64,000 nucleotides of DNA from Bradyrhizobium glycinis (GCF_016031655.1 NZ_JACCHQ010000001.1:372001-436000); one strand, 5' to 3'. Shown: positions 25,776 through 35,805, counted from the stretch's first letter. Numbers and translations are program-made. The notes: a model not told the origin generated them from the sequence alone.

Positions 25776-27185
25776 GTGACGCAGCTCGACCTCGCCATCC
25801 GCGGCGGCACCATCGTGACGGCCAGCGACGAGTTTCGCGCCGACATCGGAATTCGCGAAGGCCGCATCGTCAGCATCGCCGATCGCATCGAGGGGGCGGC
25901 GCGCGAGATCGATGCGACGGGCCTATTGGCGCTGCCGGGCGGCATCGATAGCCACGTCCATATCTCCCAGCCCTCGGGCCCCGACGTGGTGATGGCCGAC
26001 GATTTTGCCTCGGCGACACGCGCGGCGGCGGCCGGCGGCAACACCATGGTGCTGCCCTTCGCGTTGCAGGAGAAGGGCACCTCGCTGCGCACCTGTGTCG
26101 AGAACTATCGCAAGCTCGCCGAAGGCGAGTGCTACATCGACACCGCCTTCCACCTCATCATCTCCGACCCGACTGCTGTGGTGCTCGGGCAGGAGCTGCC
26201 GGCCCTCGTCAAGGACGGCTACACCTCGTTCAAGGTGTTCATGACCTATGACGACCTCGTGCTCAGCGACAAGCAGCTGCTCGAAGTGTTCGACGTCGCG
26301 CGCCGCGAGGAGGCGCTGGTGATGGTCCATTGCGAGGGCTACGACGCCATCCGCTTCCTCACCAGCAAGCTGGAGCGCGAAGGTCATATCGCGCCGTACT
26401 ATCACGGCACCTCGCGGCCGCAAGCGGTCGAGCGCGAAGCGACGCACCGGGCCATCAGCCATGCCGAGGTGATCGGCGTTCCCATCATGATCGTGCACGT
26501 CTCCGGACGTGAGGCGATGGAGCAGGTGCGCTGGGCGCAGCAGCGCGGCCTGCCCGTTCATGCCGAGACCTGCCCGCAATACATCACGCTGACGGCCGAC
26601 GACATGAAGGGCCTCAACATGGACATTACGGGCGCGAAATATGTCTGCTCGCCGCCGCCACGCGACGTCGAGAGCCAGCAGGCGATCTGGGAAGGCATCA
26701 CATCAGGCGTGTTCCAGACCTTCTCGTCCGATCACTGCCCGTTCCGCTACGACGATCCCCAGGGCAAGCTGACGCCGAACGCCCGTACCTCCTTCCGCTG
26801 GGTACCGAACGGCATCCCCGGCGTCGAGACGCGGCTGCCGATCCTGTTCTCCGAGGGCGTCTCGAAGGGACGCATCACCCTGCAGAAGTTCGTCGAGCTG
26901 ACGGCGACCAGCCACGCCCGCATCTATGGCCTCTATCCGCGCAAGGGCTCGATCGGCGTCGGTTTCGATGCCGACATCGTTCTCTGGGATCCCAAGTTGA
27001 AGAAGCCGATCCGGCAGGCCGATCTGCATCACGGCGCGGACTACACGCCCTGGGAAGGTTTCGAGGTCACGGGATGGCCGGTGACGACAATCGCCAGGGG
27101 AGAGGTGGTCTGCAGCCAGGGTCGGATCGTCGGCACCAAAGGTGCAGGCCAAGTGCTGAGCCGAGGCAAATCGAGCCTGATCTGA
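25776..27185 (+). CDS. Hydantoinase / dihydropyrimidinase
   Basis: A 469-residue cyclic-amide hydrolase of the amidohydrolase superfamily, which opens hydantoin or dihydropyrimidine rings using two Zn. The metal ligands are H60 and H62 (DSHVHI), carboxylated K153 (SFKVFMTYDD, which also holds the substrate-facing Y158), H185 (MVHCEG), H241 (IVHVSG) and D319 (SSDHCPF). GTG 25776 with CGGAGA 6 nt upstream is preferred; GTG 25761, overlapping the previous stop, is an alternative. No N-carbamoylase follows it in the window. With the NitT-type importer it suggests uptake and ring opening of a cyclic ureide or imide. Confidence 0.92.
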   Translation: MTQLDLAIRGGTIVTASDEFRADIGIREGRIVSIADRIEGAAREIDATGLLALPGGIDSHVHISQPSGPDVVMADDFASATRAAAAGGNTMVLPFALQEKGTSLRTCVENYRKLAEGECYIDTAFHLIISDPTAVVLGQELPALVKDGYTSFKVFMTYDDLVLSDKQLLEVFDVARREEALVMVHCEGYDAIRFLTSKLEREGHIAPYYHGTSRPQAVEREATHRAISHAEVIGVPIMIVHVSGREAMEQVRWAQQRGLPVHAETCPQYITLTADDMKGLNMDITGAKYVCSPPPRDVESQQAIWEGITSGVFQTFSSDHCPFRYDDPQGKLTPNARTSFRWVPNGIPGVETRLPILFSEGVSKGRITLQKFVELTATSHARIYGLYPRKGSIGVGFDADIVLWDPKLKKPIRQADLHHGADYTPWEGFEVTGWPVTTIARGEVVCSQGRIVGTKGAGQVLSRGKSSLI

Positions 27186-27203
27186 TCCCCATCTCATCAC
27201 GCC

Positions 27204-27830
27204 TCAGAAGGTCGTGGCCATTGCAGCGAGCCGTTGATGGGCCCGTTCGCGGGCGGCATCGATCGGCTGCTGCGGTCCCGTGGTTGGACCGATCAGGACG
27301 AAGCGGACATTGCTGATCCCGATGAAGCGCAGGATTTCCCGCAAGTAGGGCGTTGCCATATCGATGCGGCCGCGGTTCATGCCGGTGCCAAAATCGCTGC
27401 CGCTGGCGATGATCACCAGCGTCGGCCGGTCCTTGAGCAGCGGGAGATATCCCTGCGACGGATCGAACCGAAAGGTGAGACCGGGCTGGACGACGATGTC
27501 GAACCACTGCTTCAGCTTGTAAGGAAGGCCGAAGTTCCACATCGGCGTCGAGATCAGCACGCGATCGGCGAGCGAGAAGCGCAGCGCCATTCGCTCGGCC
27601 TCGGCAAAGCTGTCGCGCTGCGCGTCGGTGAAGGCCTGAGCCTTCATGCGCGCATATTTGGCCTCGACGATCGGACCGATGAACTCCGGCATCCGCTCAC
27701 GCCAGATGTCCACGACATCGATGTCCCAATCCGGTCGAGTCTGACGGAAGCCGTCGAGGAAAACGCGCGCGCCGGCTGTCGATTCGGACTCGGCGCGCGG
27801 CGAGCAGGACAAGTGCAGGAGCTTTGCCAC
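27204..27830 (-). CDS. azoR: FMN-dependent NADH-azoreductase (AzoR-like)
   Basis: A 208-residue flavodoxin-like quinone/azo reductase. The N-terminus LLHLSCSPRAESESTAG binds FMN phosphate, and the conserved PMWNFGLPYKLKQWFDIV near residues 95-112 packs on the flavin. The GLTFRF and ASGSDFG segments are also AzoR-like. These enzymes perform two-electron reduction of quinones and azo compounds in the cytoplasm. It lies 3 bp after the SMP-30 fusion gene and is the last gene of the long - strand run. It ends 18 bp from the convergent hydantoinase stop, with no clear terminator. Confidence 0.88.
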   Translation of the reverse strand: MAKLLHLSCSPRAESESTAGARVFLDGFRQTRPDWDIDVVDIWRERMPEFIGPIVEAKYARMKAQAFTDAQRDSFAEAERMALRFSLADRVLISTPMWNFGLPYKLKQWFDIVVQPGLTFRFDPSQGYLPLLKDRPTLVIIASGSDFGTGMNRGRIDMATPYLREILRFIGISNVRFVLIGPTTGPQQPIDAARERAHQRLAAMATTF

Positions 27831-27833
27831 AAC

Positions 27834-29408
27834 TCATCCCAGCGCTCTGATCACGGCATCGGCCCTGGTCACGACCGCGACGTTCTGCATGGCGAAGTTG
27901 ATCGAGGCGTTGTGCCAGTCGGCATTCATGGTCGAGCAGCAATCCTCTGGCACGATCATGAAATAGCCCTTGTCGGCACCGGTCCGCGCCGTATGCTCGA
28001 CCGACATGTTGGTCCAGGCCCCGGTATTGATGATCATGTCGCGGCCGGTCGCCTTGAGGATCGTCTCCAGCCGCGTGCCTTCCCAGGCGCTCATCCGCAT
28101 CTTCTCGACGACGAAATCGCCGGGCCGTGGCTCGAGGCCTGAAACCGGGGCCGCGCCCCAGCTCCCGCGCACCATCGCCTTGCTGTCGACGAGACCTTCG
28201 AATAGCGGAGCGTTCAGCGTGACGCCGGGCGCGCCGGGCTCGACCACGAACCAGACATGGATGATGGTGACGCCGCGGGCGCGTGCGGCTTCCGCCAGGC
28301 GCCGTACATTCTCCACGACATGCTGTTGCTTGGCGTGACCGGGCGCGCCGGACTCGGCGAAGGCGCCGCCGTCCATGATGACGTCGTTCTGCAGATCCTG
28401 GATGATCATGGCGCAGCGCTGCGGATCGAGCCGCATCTCGCCCTCGGTCAGAATAGGCGAAGCTGGCGATGAGCTCGAGCTTGTTCCGCCGCCGGCGCGC
28501 CGACCGCTCATATAGGGCTCATGCCGCGGGCCGACCCTGGTCGGGATCGCGTACACCGAGTGTGTCGAGGTGAGATAGAGCGTGCGGAAATCCGGCCCGC
28601 CCCAGGCGAGGTTGGCGACCAGCTCGGGCACACGGACCTTGCCGAGCAGCTCTCCGCGCGGCGAATAGACCCAGACGCCGCCGGGTGCGGTGACCCAGAC
28701 ATTGCCGTGCTGATCGCACTTCATGCCGTCGGGTAGGCCGGGCTCGAGCTCAGACTTGATGCCGCTCGCAAACACGCGTGCATTGGACAGCGAGCCGTCG
28801 CTGTTGACGTCGAACACGCGGATCAGGGCTTGCACAGTGTCGTTGATATAAAGCCGCTTCTCGTCCGGAGCGAAGCACAGCCCGTTCGGCTGGTCGAACA
28901 GGTTGCGCTCGACCACGAGCTTCGGCTCGCCGCCCGGCACGAGGCGGTAGACGCCCTGGAAGCCGAGCTGGCGCGGCCGCTCGACACCATAGACCGGCAT
29001 GCGGCCATACCAGGGATCGGAGAAATAGATCGCGCCGGATGAGTGCACGCAGACGTCGTTCGGGCTGTTGAGCTCCTGGCCGCCGAAATGCGAAGCCAGC
29101 ACCTCGCGCCGTCCGTCGGTGCGTTCGCGCACCAGCGACGAGGTCGCGTGCTCGCAAACGATCAAATTGAGCTCGGCGTCATAGGTCATGCCATTGCACT
29201 TGTTCGACGGACGTTTGACCTCGACGACGCCGCGCCGCGCATCCCAACGCCGCCGCACGTCGGCCGGCATGTCGGAGAACAGCAGATAATGATCGACCGG
29301 GTGCCAGATCGGTCCTTCCGTGAAGTCGAAGCCGGTGCCGATCTGTGCGACCGGTGCATAGGGGTCGATCAGGGTCTCGAACTCGCTTCGCAACGTCACA
29401 TGGGTCAT
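27834..29408 (-). CDS. SMP-30/gluconolactonase-like domain fused to isochorismatase-family hydrolase
   Basis: This one open frame of 524 residues carries two enzymes. Residues 1-298 form an SMP-30/gluconolactonase six-blade propeller with its metal residues (E31 in FTEGPIWHP, N117 in NSPNDVCV, D227 in LPDGMKCD). A Ser/Gly linker (about 301-325) leads to an isochorismatase-fold domain with D338 (IIQDLQND) and K436 (VVEKMRMSAW). The third triad residue is altered: TNMCV of the family is TNMSV, Ser469, codon TCG at 28004-28002. ATG 29408 is chosen by the domain start. Context suggests lactone opening plus amide or vinyl-ether hydrolysis in the locus D pathway. The altered domain may be inactive or act without Cys, as true isochorismatases do. 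Confidence 0.87.
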   Translation of the reverse strand: MTHVTLRSEFETLIDPYAPVAQIGTGFDFTEGPIWHPVDHYLLFSDMPADVRRRWDARRGVVEVKRPSNKCNGMTYDAELNLIVCEHATSSLVRERTDGRREVLASHFGGQELNSPNDVCVHSSGAIYFSDPWYGRMPVYGVERPRQLGFQGVYRLVPGGEPKLVVERNLFDQPNGLCFAPDEKRLYINDTVQALIRVFDVNSDGSLSNARVFASGIKSELEPGLPDGMKCDQHGNVWVTAPGGVWVYSPRGELLGKVRVPELVANLAWGGPDFRTLYLTSTHSVYAIPTRVGPRHEPYMSGRRAGGGTSSSSSPASPILTEGEMRLDPQRCAMIIQDLQNDVIMDGGAFAESGAPGHAKQQHVVENVRRLAEAARARGVTIIHVWFVVEPGAPGVTLNAPLFEGLVDSKAMVRGSWGAAPVSGLEPRPGDFVVEKMRMSAWEGTRLETILKATGRDMIINTGAWTNMSVEHTARTGADKGYFMIVPEDCCSTMNADWHNASINFAMQNVAVVTRADAVIRALG

Positions 29409-29424
29409 TGGTCCGTCCTCGACC

Positions 29425-30273
29425 TCAAGCCGGGAACCAGTTGCGTGCGGGCAGCGACTGCACGATCGGGCCGGGGACCTGATCATGTAGTCGCCCCACG
29501 ACGTTGCCGCCTTCGATCTTGGCGGGCCGGTCGTGAACCGGGAGCAGGTAGCGCGAATTGCTGAGCAGCTTCTTGATCGCCGCCTTTTCTGCGCGCTTGC
29601 TGGTGCCATGATTGCCGGTGGTGCGCGGCTCCCAATCCTGGATTTCATGGAAGGGCGTGACGATCTGGTCGTTGAAGTCGTAGATGACATCGCCGCAGAT
29701 GGTCGCGATGCCGTCGGCGGTGTGGACGATGATGTTCATCGAGCCCTCGGTGTGAGCGTTGGCGGCATCGCAATAGACGCCGGGCATCAGCTCGATCGGT
29801 CCGGTGATTTCGAGGTCGAGGAAGCGCAACGCGCTCTTGGTGTGCAGGCGATCGATCAGGTGCTTGATGTCGGGCGCCGGATATTGCGGATGCATCAGCC
29901 CGGAGACGGAATATTCGAGCTCCCGGCGGTTGACGACGACGGTCGTGTTCATCGGGAAAAGATCGTCCTTGCCGGCATGGTCGATGTGCAGATGGGTGTG
30001 GCAGACGAAGCGAACATCGCCCATGCGGACGCCGTGACGCGCAAGCTGGTTCTCGATCATGTTCTCATGATACTGGAGCCCGCGCATGCCCAGCGTCTCC
30101 ATGATCTGGTTGGAGCGATAGCCAGTGTCGACCACGACCGGATATGGGCCGCCGAGGATCAGGAAGCCGAGGGTGAGGACGCGGCGGGTGCGGCCGCAGT
30201 CTCGGCCGAGCACCAGGAAGCTCGATTCCAGCTCGATATCGCCGTAGTCCAGGATCTTGATCTCCAGCGCCAT
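29425..30273 (-). CDS. Metallo-beta-lactamase-fold hydrolase, AHL-lactonase-like (locus D)
   Basis: A 282-residue MBL-fold hydrolase with the dinuclear metal motif H94-L-H96-I-D98-H99 (HTHLHIDHAG), a further His in NAHTEG and an Asp in CGDVIYDF. It resembles N-acyl-homoserine-lactonase-family proteins, but such proteins often act on other lactones. Its place between an amidohydrolase and the SMP-30 fusion argues for a catabolic lactonase rather than quorum quenching. It is 30 bp from the amidohydrolase and 16 bp from the fusion gene. Confidence 0.88.
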   Translation of the reverse strand: MALEIKILDYGDIELESSFLVLGRDCGRTRRVLTLGFLILGGPYPVVVDTGYRSNQIMETLGMRGLQYHENMIENQLARHGVRMGDVRFVCHTHLHIDHAGKDDLFPMNTTVVVNRRELEYSVSGLMHPQYPAPDIKHLIDRLHTKSALRFLDLEITGPIELMPGVYCDAANAHTEGSMNIIVHTADGIATICGDVIYDFNDQIVTPFHEIQDWEPRTTGNHGTSKRAEKAAIKKLLSNSRYLLPVHDRPAKIEGGNVVGRLHDQVPGPIVQSLPARNWFPA

Positions 30274-30303
30274 TCGTTCTCCTCCTGTCTCGTTTCTTGT
30301 CCG

Positions 30304-31188
30304 TCAAAGCCGATAGACGCGCCTCGCCGTCGTCCTGAAGATCGCATCCTGCTGCTCCGCACTGAACGGGGCAGCGGCTGCGCGAAAGGCTGCGACGAGC
30401 TCGCGATAAGTGGTCCACAATTTCTCGATCGGAAAATTGGAGCCGAACAGGCAGCGCTCGGCGCCGAAGATCGCGACGGTATCAGTGAGCACGGCGGCGA
30501 TATGCGCGGGATCGTTGCGATGGATGAAGGTGCCGAGCCCGGACAGTTTCGAGACCAAGTTCGGACAGGTCGCGAGCCGGGCCATCCCGGCACGCCAGGC
30601 CGCCCGTCCCGCCGGCGAGAGATCCTCGAGCATGCCGGCGTGCTGGAGGACGAAGGTCACGCCGGGACAGGATTCGGCGAGCTGGGCGGCATCCGGCATC
30701 TGGGGCGTGAAAACCTGCAGGTCGAAACTCCAGCCGTAATCGGAAAGACGCGCGACGTTGCGACGGATCACGGGATCGGCGCAGAGATCCGGACGCGTTG
30801 CGAAGCGATAGAGCGGGTTCTCGTGCCAGTGCAGCTGCATGCGCACGCCGCGCAGCAGCGGATAACGCTTGAGGCGGTCGAGCTGCGGGCGGACGTCGTC
30901 GACCGCGAAATTGGCGTAGGCGACGATGGCGTGCGGCCAATCGTGTTCGTCGGCCGTGCGCTGCACCCAGGCTGCCTCCTCCTCGAAATGCTCAGGCGCC
31001 CAGTTGGTCTGCACATAGACGGAACGGGTGACGCCGCTGTCCTTGAGATCGTCCAGATATTCCTGGATCGGATAATCGCGCCGGATCGGCTCGTACGGTC
31101 CGAAGATGCGGGGCTGCATGGGGCCGGTCAGCCAGGGCAGGTCGGCCTGCTGCCAGATGTGATGATGGCCGTCGACAATACCGTTCAC
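30304..31188 (-). CDS. Amidohydrolase-2-family metallohydrolase (COG3618-like)
   Basis: A 294-residue TIM-barrel hydrolase. DGHHHIW at residues 6-12 supplies the HxH metal ligands, RGVRMQLHW and FVLQHAGM the barrel histidines, and FGSNFPIEKLW the final strand, with Asn where many relatives have Asp. COG3618 members include lactonases and dihydropyrone-type ring openers. Its start overlaps the VWA gene by ATGA, tying it to the Mo-hydroxylase maturation genes. It likely acts on the hydroxylated product. Confidence 0.85.
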   Translation of the reverse strand: MNGIVDGHHHIWQQADLPWLTGPMQPRIFGPYEPIRRDYPIQEYLDDLKDSGVTRSVYVQTNWAPEHFEEEAAWVQRTADEHDWPHAIVAYANFAVDDVRPQLDRLKRYPLLRGVRMQLHWHENPLYRFATRPDLCADPVIRRNVARLSDYGWSFDLQVFTPQMPDAAQLAESCPGVTFVLQHAGMLEDLSPAGRAAWRAGMARLATCPNLVSKLSGLGTFIHRNDPAHIAAVLTDTVAIFGAERCLFGSNFPIEKLWTTYRELVAAFRAAAAPFSAEQQDAIFRTTARRVYRL

Positions 31189-32296
31189 GCAGCTCTCCTT
31201 CCCAGTGCCAGGACGTGGGCGACGATCGAGGCGCTCGACCCGCCGTCCACGAGATCGTCGACGAAGCGTTCGATCGCGACCAGCGCTTCGGTCTGCGGAC
31301 GGAAGCCGGGGCCTGTCGCGAGCGGCGTCAGCCAGCTCAGGCGCCAGGCCCGCCGCGATAATTTCGCGATGGCGTCGCGAAGGGCGTCCGGCTCACCGCG
31401 CTCGAGCCCGTCGGATAGGATGACCACGGCGGCGCCGCGGGCGTAGCCGCCGAACCGCGGGACCGCCAGGAAGGCTTGCAGCGCGTCGCCGATCCGGGTG
31501 CCGCCGTCCCAGTCGCTGACCAGATGTGCCGCGGCGCTCAGCGCCTGCTCGCGGCGTTTCAGCCGCAGCGCGCGGGTGACACGGGTCAGACGCGTGCCGA
31601 AGGTGAAGACCTCGACATTGGGTGCCGCCTGCACCAGCGCATGCGCGAGCTTCATGTTCTCCTCGGTGCGGCCCTTCATCGAGCCGGAGACGTCGATCAG
31701 CAGCAAGATCTTGCGCGGCCGTTGCCGCCGCTTCATGTGGCCGAGGCGCAGGATCTCGCCGTCGCTGCGGACGCTGTCGCGCAAGGTGCGGCGGAGGTCG
31801 GCGAAGGGGCCGCGGCGCGCCCGCATGCGGCGGTGGCCGCGCCGCCGCGGCAGGCGCCGCGGGGCCTCGCGGGCCAGGCGTCGGAGGGCATCGGTCGTGG
31901 AGAGTTGCGCGAAGCGGCGCTCGACCAGAGCCTCGGTGCGCGATGCGGTCAGGCCGGACTCGTTGGCGTCGTCGGAGAGCAGGGGCTCCTCGTCGCCGCG
32001 ACCTTCATCCTGCAGACGGACGGTCTCGTCGTCCTCGCCGTCGGCATGCTCGATCGCTTCGCTGCCGCGGAAATGCAGGTCGAACAGCCGGTCGAAGGTG
32101 GCGCGGCGCTCGGGCGGCGGGGCGAGGGTGGCGAGCGCAGATTGCTTGATGTCCTCGAGCTTGCGCGGTCCGAGCAGCGCGATCGCGGCGAGGAAGGCGG
32201 TGGTTTGCTCCGGCGCAACCGCGAAGCCGTTGGCGCGCAGCAGCGCGACGAACGAAACAAAGGTGCGGGCAGCGCGCGGAAGCTGCAGCTCGGTGC

Positions 32297-32300
<4 letters not shown>
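31185..32300 (-). CDS. VWA-domain protein, CoxE-like Mo-hydroxylase maturation factor
   Basis: A 371-residue protein with an N-terminal helical region, a central acidic then Arg-rich stretch (about 85-165; RRLPRRRGHRRMRARRG), and a C-terminal von Willebrand A domain with the MIDAS motif DVSGSMKG at 203-210. CoxE proteins pair with the AAA+ ATPase CoxD and are needed for maturation of the Mo site of CO-dehydrogenase-type enzymes. Here the MoxR-type partner lies directly upstream with a 4-bp overlap, and the hydroxylase genes precede that. Confidence 0.88.
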
Positions 32301-33178
<878 letters not shown>

Positions 33179-33188
33179 GGCCGATCCT

Positions 33189-34211
33189 CTAGCGCCGCGC
33201 CTGCGGCCGCGCGCCGCCCTGGGCCTTGATCGCGCGCAGCACCTTTTCCGGCGTGATCGGCAGATCGTCGATGCGCACGCCGACGGCGTTGAAGATCGCA
33301 TTCGCCACCGCCGGCAGCACCGGATTGGCGCACATCTCGCCAGGGCCTTTTCCCCCGAACGGACCATCAGGGGCGGGACGCTCCAGCACGGCAATATCGT
33401 GCGGGCAGATGTCGCCGGGACCGGGCATCAGATATTCGACGAAGTCGCGGGGCCCGTGGACGGGATCGGGATAGTATGGCTCAGGCGTCTCGTAGAGCGC
33501 GTGGCTGACGCCCATCCAGGCGCCGCCGACGAGCTGCTGCTCGACCAGCCGCGGGTTGAGCGCGCGGCCGAGCTCATAGGCGGAATCCATCCTGACCATT
33601 GCGACCTCGCCGGTCTCATCATCGACCTCGACCTCGGCGACGAGGCAGGCATGGGCATAGCAGGTCGCCGGTGACATCTCGCCGGTTTCGGGATCGACGT
33701 CCGACAGCGGCACGAGGAAGATGCCGCGGCCGGAGATGGTCTTGCCCTGCTTGAACTGCGCGGCGATGGCGACGTCCTTGGTCGAGATCGAACGGTGCGG
33801 CGCGCCTTTGACATGGATGTTGCCGCGGCCGTCGGTCTCGAGATCGGCGGCGTTGACCTCGAGCTCCTCGGCGGCCGCCTCCATCATCACGCCGCGCGCC
33901 TCCCGGGCCGCGGCCATCACGGCGTTGCCGACGCGATGGGTGCCGCGCGAAGCGAACGAGCCCATGCAGTGCGGACCGGTGTCGGAATCCGCTGTGTCGA
34001 CATAGACGTCCTCGACCGGCACGCCCAGCGTCTCCGCGCAGATCTGCCGCGTCACCGATTTCATGCCCTGGCCGAGGTCGATCGACGATAGCGCCACGGT
34101 GAACTTGCCGCTGGGGTTGGAATGCACCAGCGCCTGGCTCGGATCGCCGCCGAGATTCATGCCGATGGGATAATTGATCGACGCCATGCCGCGTCCGCGA
34201 TGCCTGGTCAT
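33189..34211 (-). CDS. Mo-hydroxylase large subunit, C-terminal half as a separate gene (locus D)
   Basis: A 340-residue protein equal to the second half of a xanthine-dehydrogenase-family large subunit. It has MASINYPIGMNL at its start, LSSIDLGQGMKSVTRQ (cofactor-binding GQG), MGSFASRGTHRVGNAV, and the catalytic Glu in GGKGPGEMCANPVLPA. ATG 34211 lies one base after the stop of the N-terminal half and has AGGAGA 8 nt upstream, so it has a real translation start and is coupled to that gene. Nicotinate dehydrogenase of Eubacterium barkeri is a known enzyme with its Mo subunit divided over two genes. A frameshift in a once single gene is the alternative. Confidence 0.88.
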   Translation of the reverse strand: MTRHRGRGMASINYPIGMNLGGDPSQALVHSNPSGKFTVALSSIDLGQGMKSVTRQICAETLGVPVEDVYVDTADSDTGPHCMGSFASRGTHRVGNAVMAAAREARGVMMEAAAEELEVNAADLETDGRGNIHVKGAPHRSISTKDVAIAAQFKQGKTISGRGIFLVPLSDVDPETGEMSPATCYAHACLVAEVEVDDETGEVAMVRMDSAYELGRALNPRLVEQQLVGGAWMGVSHALYETPEPYYPDPVHGPRDFVEYLMPGPGDICPHDIAVLERPAPDGPFGGKGPGEMCANPVLPAVANAIFNAVGVRIDDLPITPEKVLRAIKAQGGARPQARR

Positions 34212-34212
34212 C

Positions 34213-35805
34213 TCAGCGTCTCCTGGTGCCGAACACGGATGAGAACCGGGTGGCGCCGTGCGATGGCGCGGCCGGGCGCGGCGGGGGAGGAGGCGGCGCC
34301 GGCGGCGGTGGCTCGCGCGGCGGCTCCCGCGTCGCGGTCATCGGCGTGCGGTCATAGGTCGTGCGCTGCTGCGCGGGCGCGGTCGGCCGCGCCCGGTGAT
34401 CCGTCGGCGTCGGCGGGATCACGGCGCGGCTGCCGCCGCCGTCCTTGCGCGAGGAGGCGCGCCTGAACTCGTCGCGGATTGGCCATTTGGCCTTCTCGGC
34501 CGCGACCTGCACGCATTCGATCAGCGCGGTGTTCTTGGCCTCGCGCCGGTGCGCCTTCATGTCGCCGTCGCGATAGGCGTTCAGGATCCGGAACTCCATC
34601 GGGTCCATGCCGACGAGGTTGGCCAGCTTGTCCATCTGGCATTCGATGGCAAAATCCATCGCGGTGACGCCGAAGCCGCGCATGGCGGTCGCCGGCGTGC
34701 GGTTGGTGAAGACGCAATAGACGTCGCCATAGACGTTCGGAATGGTGTAGGGCCCCGGCAGGTGCGCGGCGCATTTCACGGCGGCGTAGCTCGACAGCCG
34801 CGTATAGGCGCCGCTGTCGAAATAGGCGCGGATCTTGCGCGCGACGATGCGGCCATCGCGCATCACGCCGTCCTTGATGTAGATGCGCTCGGCGCCGCGC
34901 GGCGGGCCGTATTGCATCTCCTCCTCGCGGCCGAACATGTAGCGGACGGGACGCCCCGTCAGCATGGCGCCGAGGATCGCGAGCGGTTCGGTCAGGGTAT
35001 CCACCTTGCCGCCAAAGCCGCCGCCGACGGTGCCGCCGATGAAGTGGAAGGTGTTGGAGGGCACGTCCAGGATCTTGGCGCAGGTGTCGACCGAGAAGAA
35101 CAGCGCCTGCGTCGAGGTGTAGACGACGTAGCGGCCGTTGGTGTCGGGCGCGGCGATCGCACCGTTGGTCTCGGTCGGTGCATGCTCGATCGGCGACATC
35201 TGATAGCGCTGCTCGAGCACGTGGTCGGCGGTCGCGAGCGCGGCATCGGCGTCGCCAAAGCGCAGGCGCTGGTGATCGTAGACGTCGTGGTAGATGAAGG
35301 CGTTCTTCGGATAGGTCTCATTGACGACAGGCGCACCCGGCTTCAGCGCATCCTCGACGTCGAACACGGTTGGCAGCGGCTCGTAGTCGATCTTGACCTT
35401 TGCGATCGCCTCGAATGCCTCGCGCTCGCTGTCGGCGACGATGGCGAGGATCGGCTCGCCCTTGTAGCGGACCTTGTCGACGGCCAGCGACGGCTCGTCG
35501 TCCTTGCCGAAGTTGATCAGGCTGAGCAGCGTGTTGAGGTTGCGCGGTACGTCCGCGCCGCGGATGATCCGGCGGACGCCGGCCGAGCGCTCGGCCTCGT
35601 TGGTATCGATGCGGCGCAGCCTTGCATGGGCCTGGGTCGAGCGCACGACCTTCAGGTGCAGCATGCCCTGCAGCTTGTGGTCGTTGAAATAGCTGGACGT
35701 GCCCGTGATGTGGCCGAGCATGTCCTGCCGCTGCGTGCCCTTGCCGATTTCCTTCAGGTTATCGTCGCGCTCGTCGGCGAAGATGTCCTTGCGCAGTTCC
35801 AGCAT
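34213..35805 (-). CDS. Mo-hydroxylase large subunit, N-terminal half with proline-rich tail (locus D)
   Basis: A 530-residue protein with the a/b hammerhead domain (about 25-145), the cofactor loop GGTVGGGFGGKVDTL and the active-site loop PATAMRGFGVTAM. It ends after the first cofactor-binding domain. Residues 452-530 are a low-complexity tail rich in Pro, Arg and Thr, with a run of prolines near 498-510, before TGA at 34213. A normal single-chain subunit has about 780 residues; the two halves total 870, the excess being this tail. The GGFGGK and RGFG motifs are here, while the catalytic Glu is in the next gene, so both chains are needed for one active site. Confidence 0.88.
   Translation of the reverse strand: MLELRKDIFADERDDNLKEIGKGTQRQDMLGHITGTSSYFNDHKLQGMLHLKVVRSTQAHARLRRIDTNEAERSAGVRRIIRGADVPRNLNTLLSLINFGKDDEPSLAVDKVRYKGEPILAIVADSEREAFEAIAKVKIDYEPLPTVFDVEDALKPGAPVVNETYPKNAFIYHDVYDHQRLRFGDADAALATADHVLEQRYQMSPIEHAPTETNGAIAAPDTNGRYVVYTSTQALFFSVDTCAKILDVPSNTFHFIGGTVGGGFGGKVDTLTEPLAILGAMLTGRPVRYMFGREEEMQYGPPRGAERIYIKDGVMRDGRIVARKIRAYFDSGAYTRLSSYAAVKCAAHLPGPYTIPNVYGDVYCVFTNRTPATAMRGFGVTAMDFAIECQMDKLANLVGMDPMEFRILNAYRDGDMKAHRREAKNTALIECVQVAAEKAKWPIRDEFRRASSRKDGGGSRAVIPPTPTDHRARPTAPAQQRTTYDRTPMTATREPPREPPPPAPPPPPPRPAAPSHGATRFSSVFGTRRR

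Noticed and set aside
27834..29690. Upstream extension of the SMP-30 fusion to about 29690
   Set aside because: The extra about 94 codons overlap the MBL-fold gene in another frame, are Ser/Arg-rich, and the SMP-30 domain starts at the ATG at 29408.
33189..35805. The divided large subunit as a plain pseudogene
   Set aside because: Both halves keep every cofactor and catalytic motif, the cut is at a domain junction, and the second half has its own start with a good ribosome site. A sequencing frameshift is still possible and is noted in the finding.
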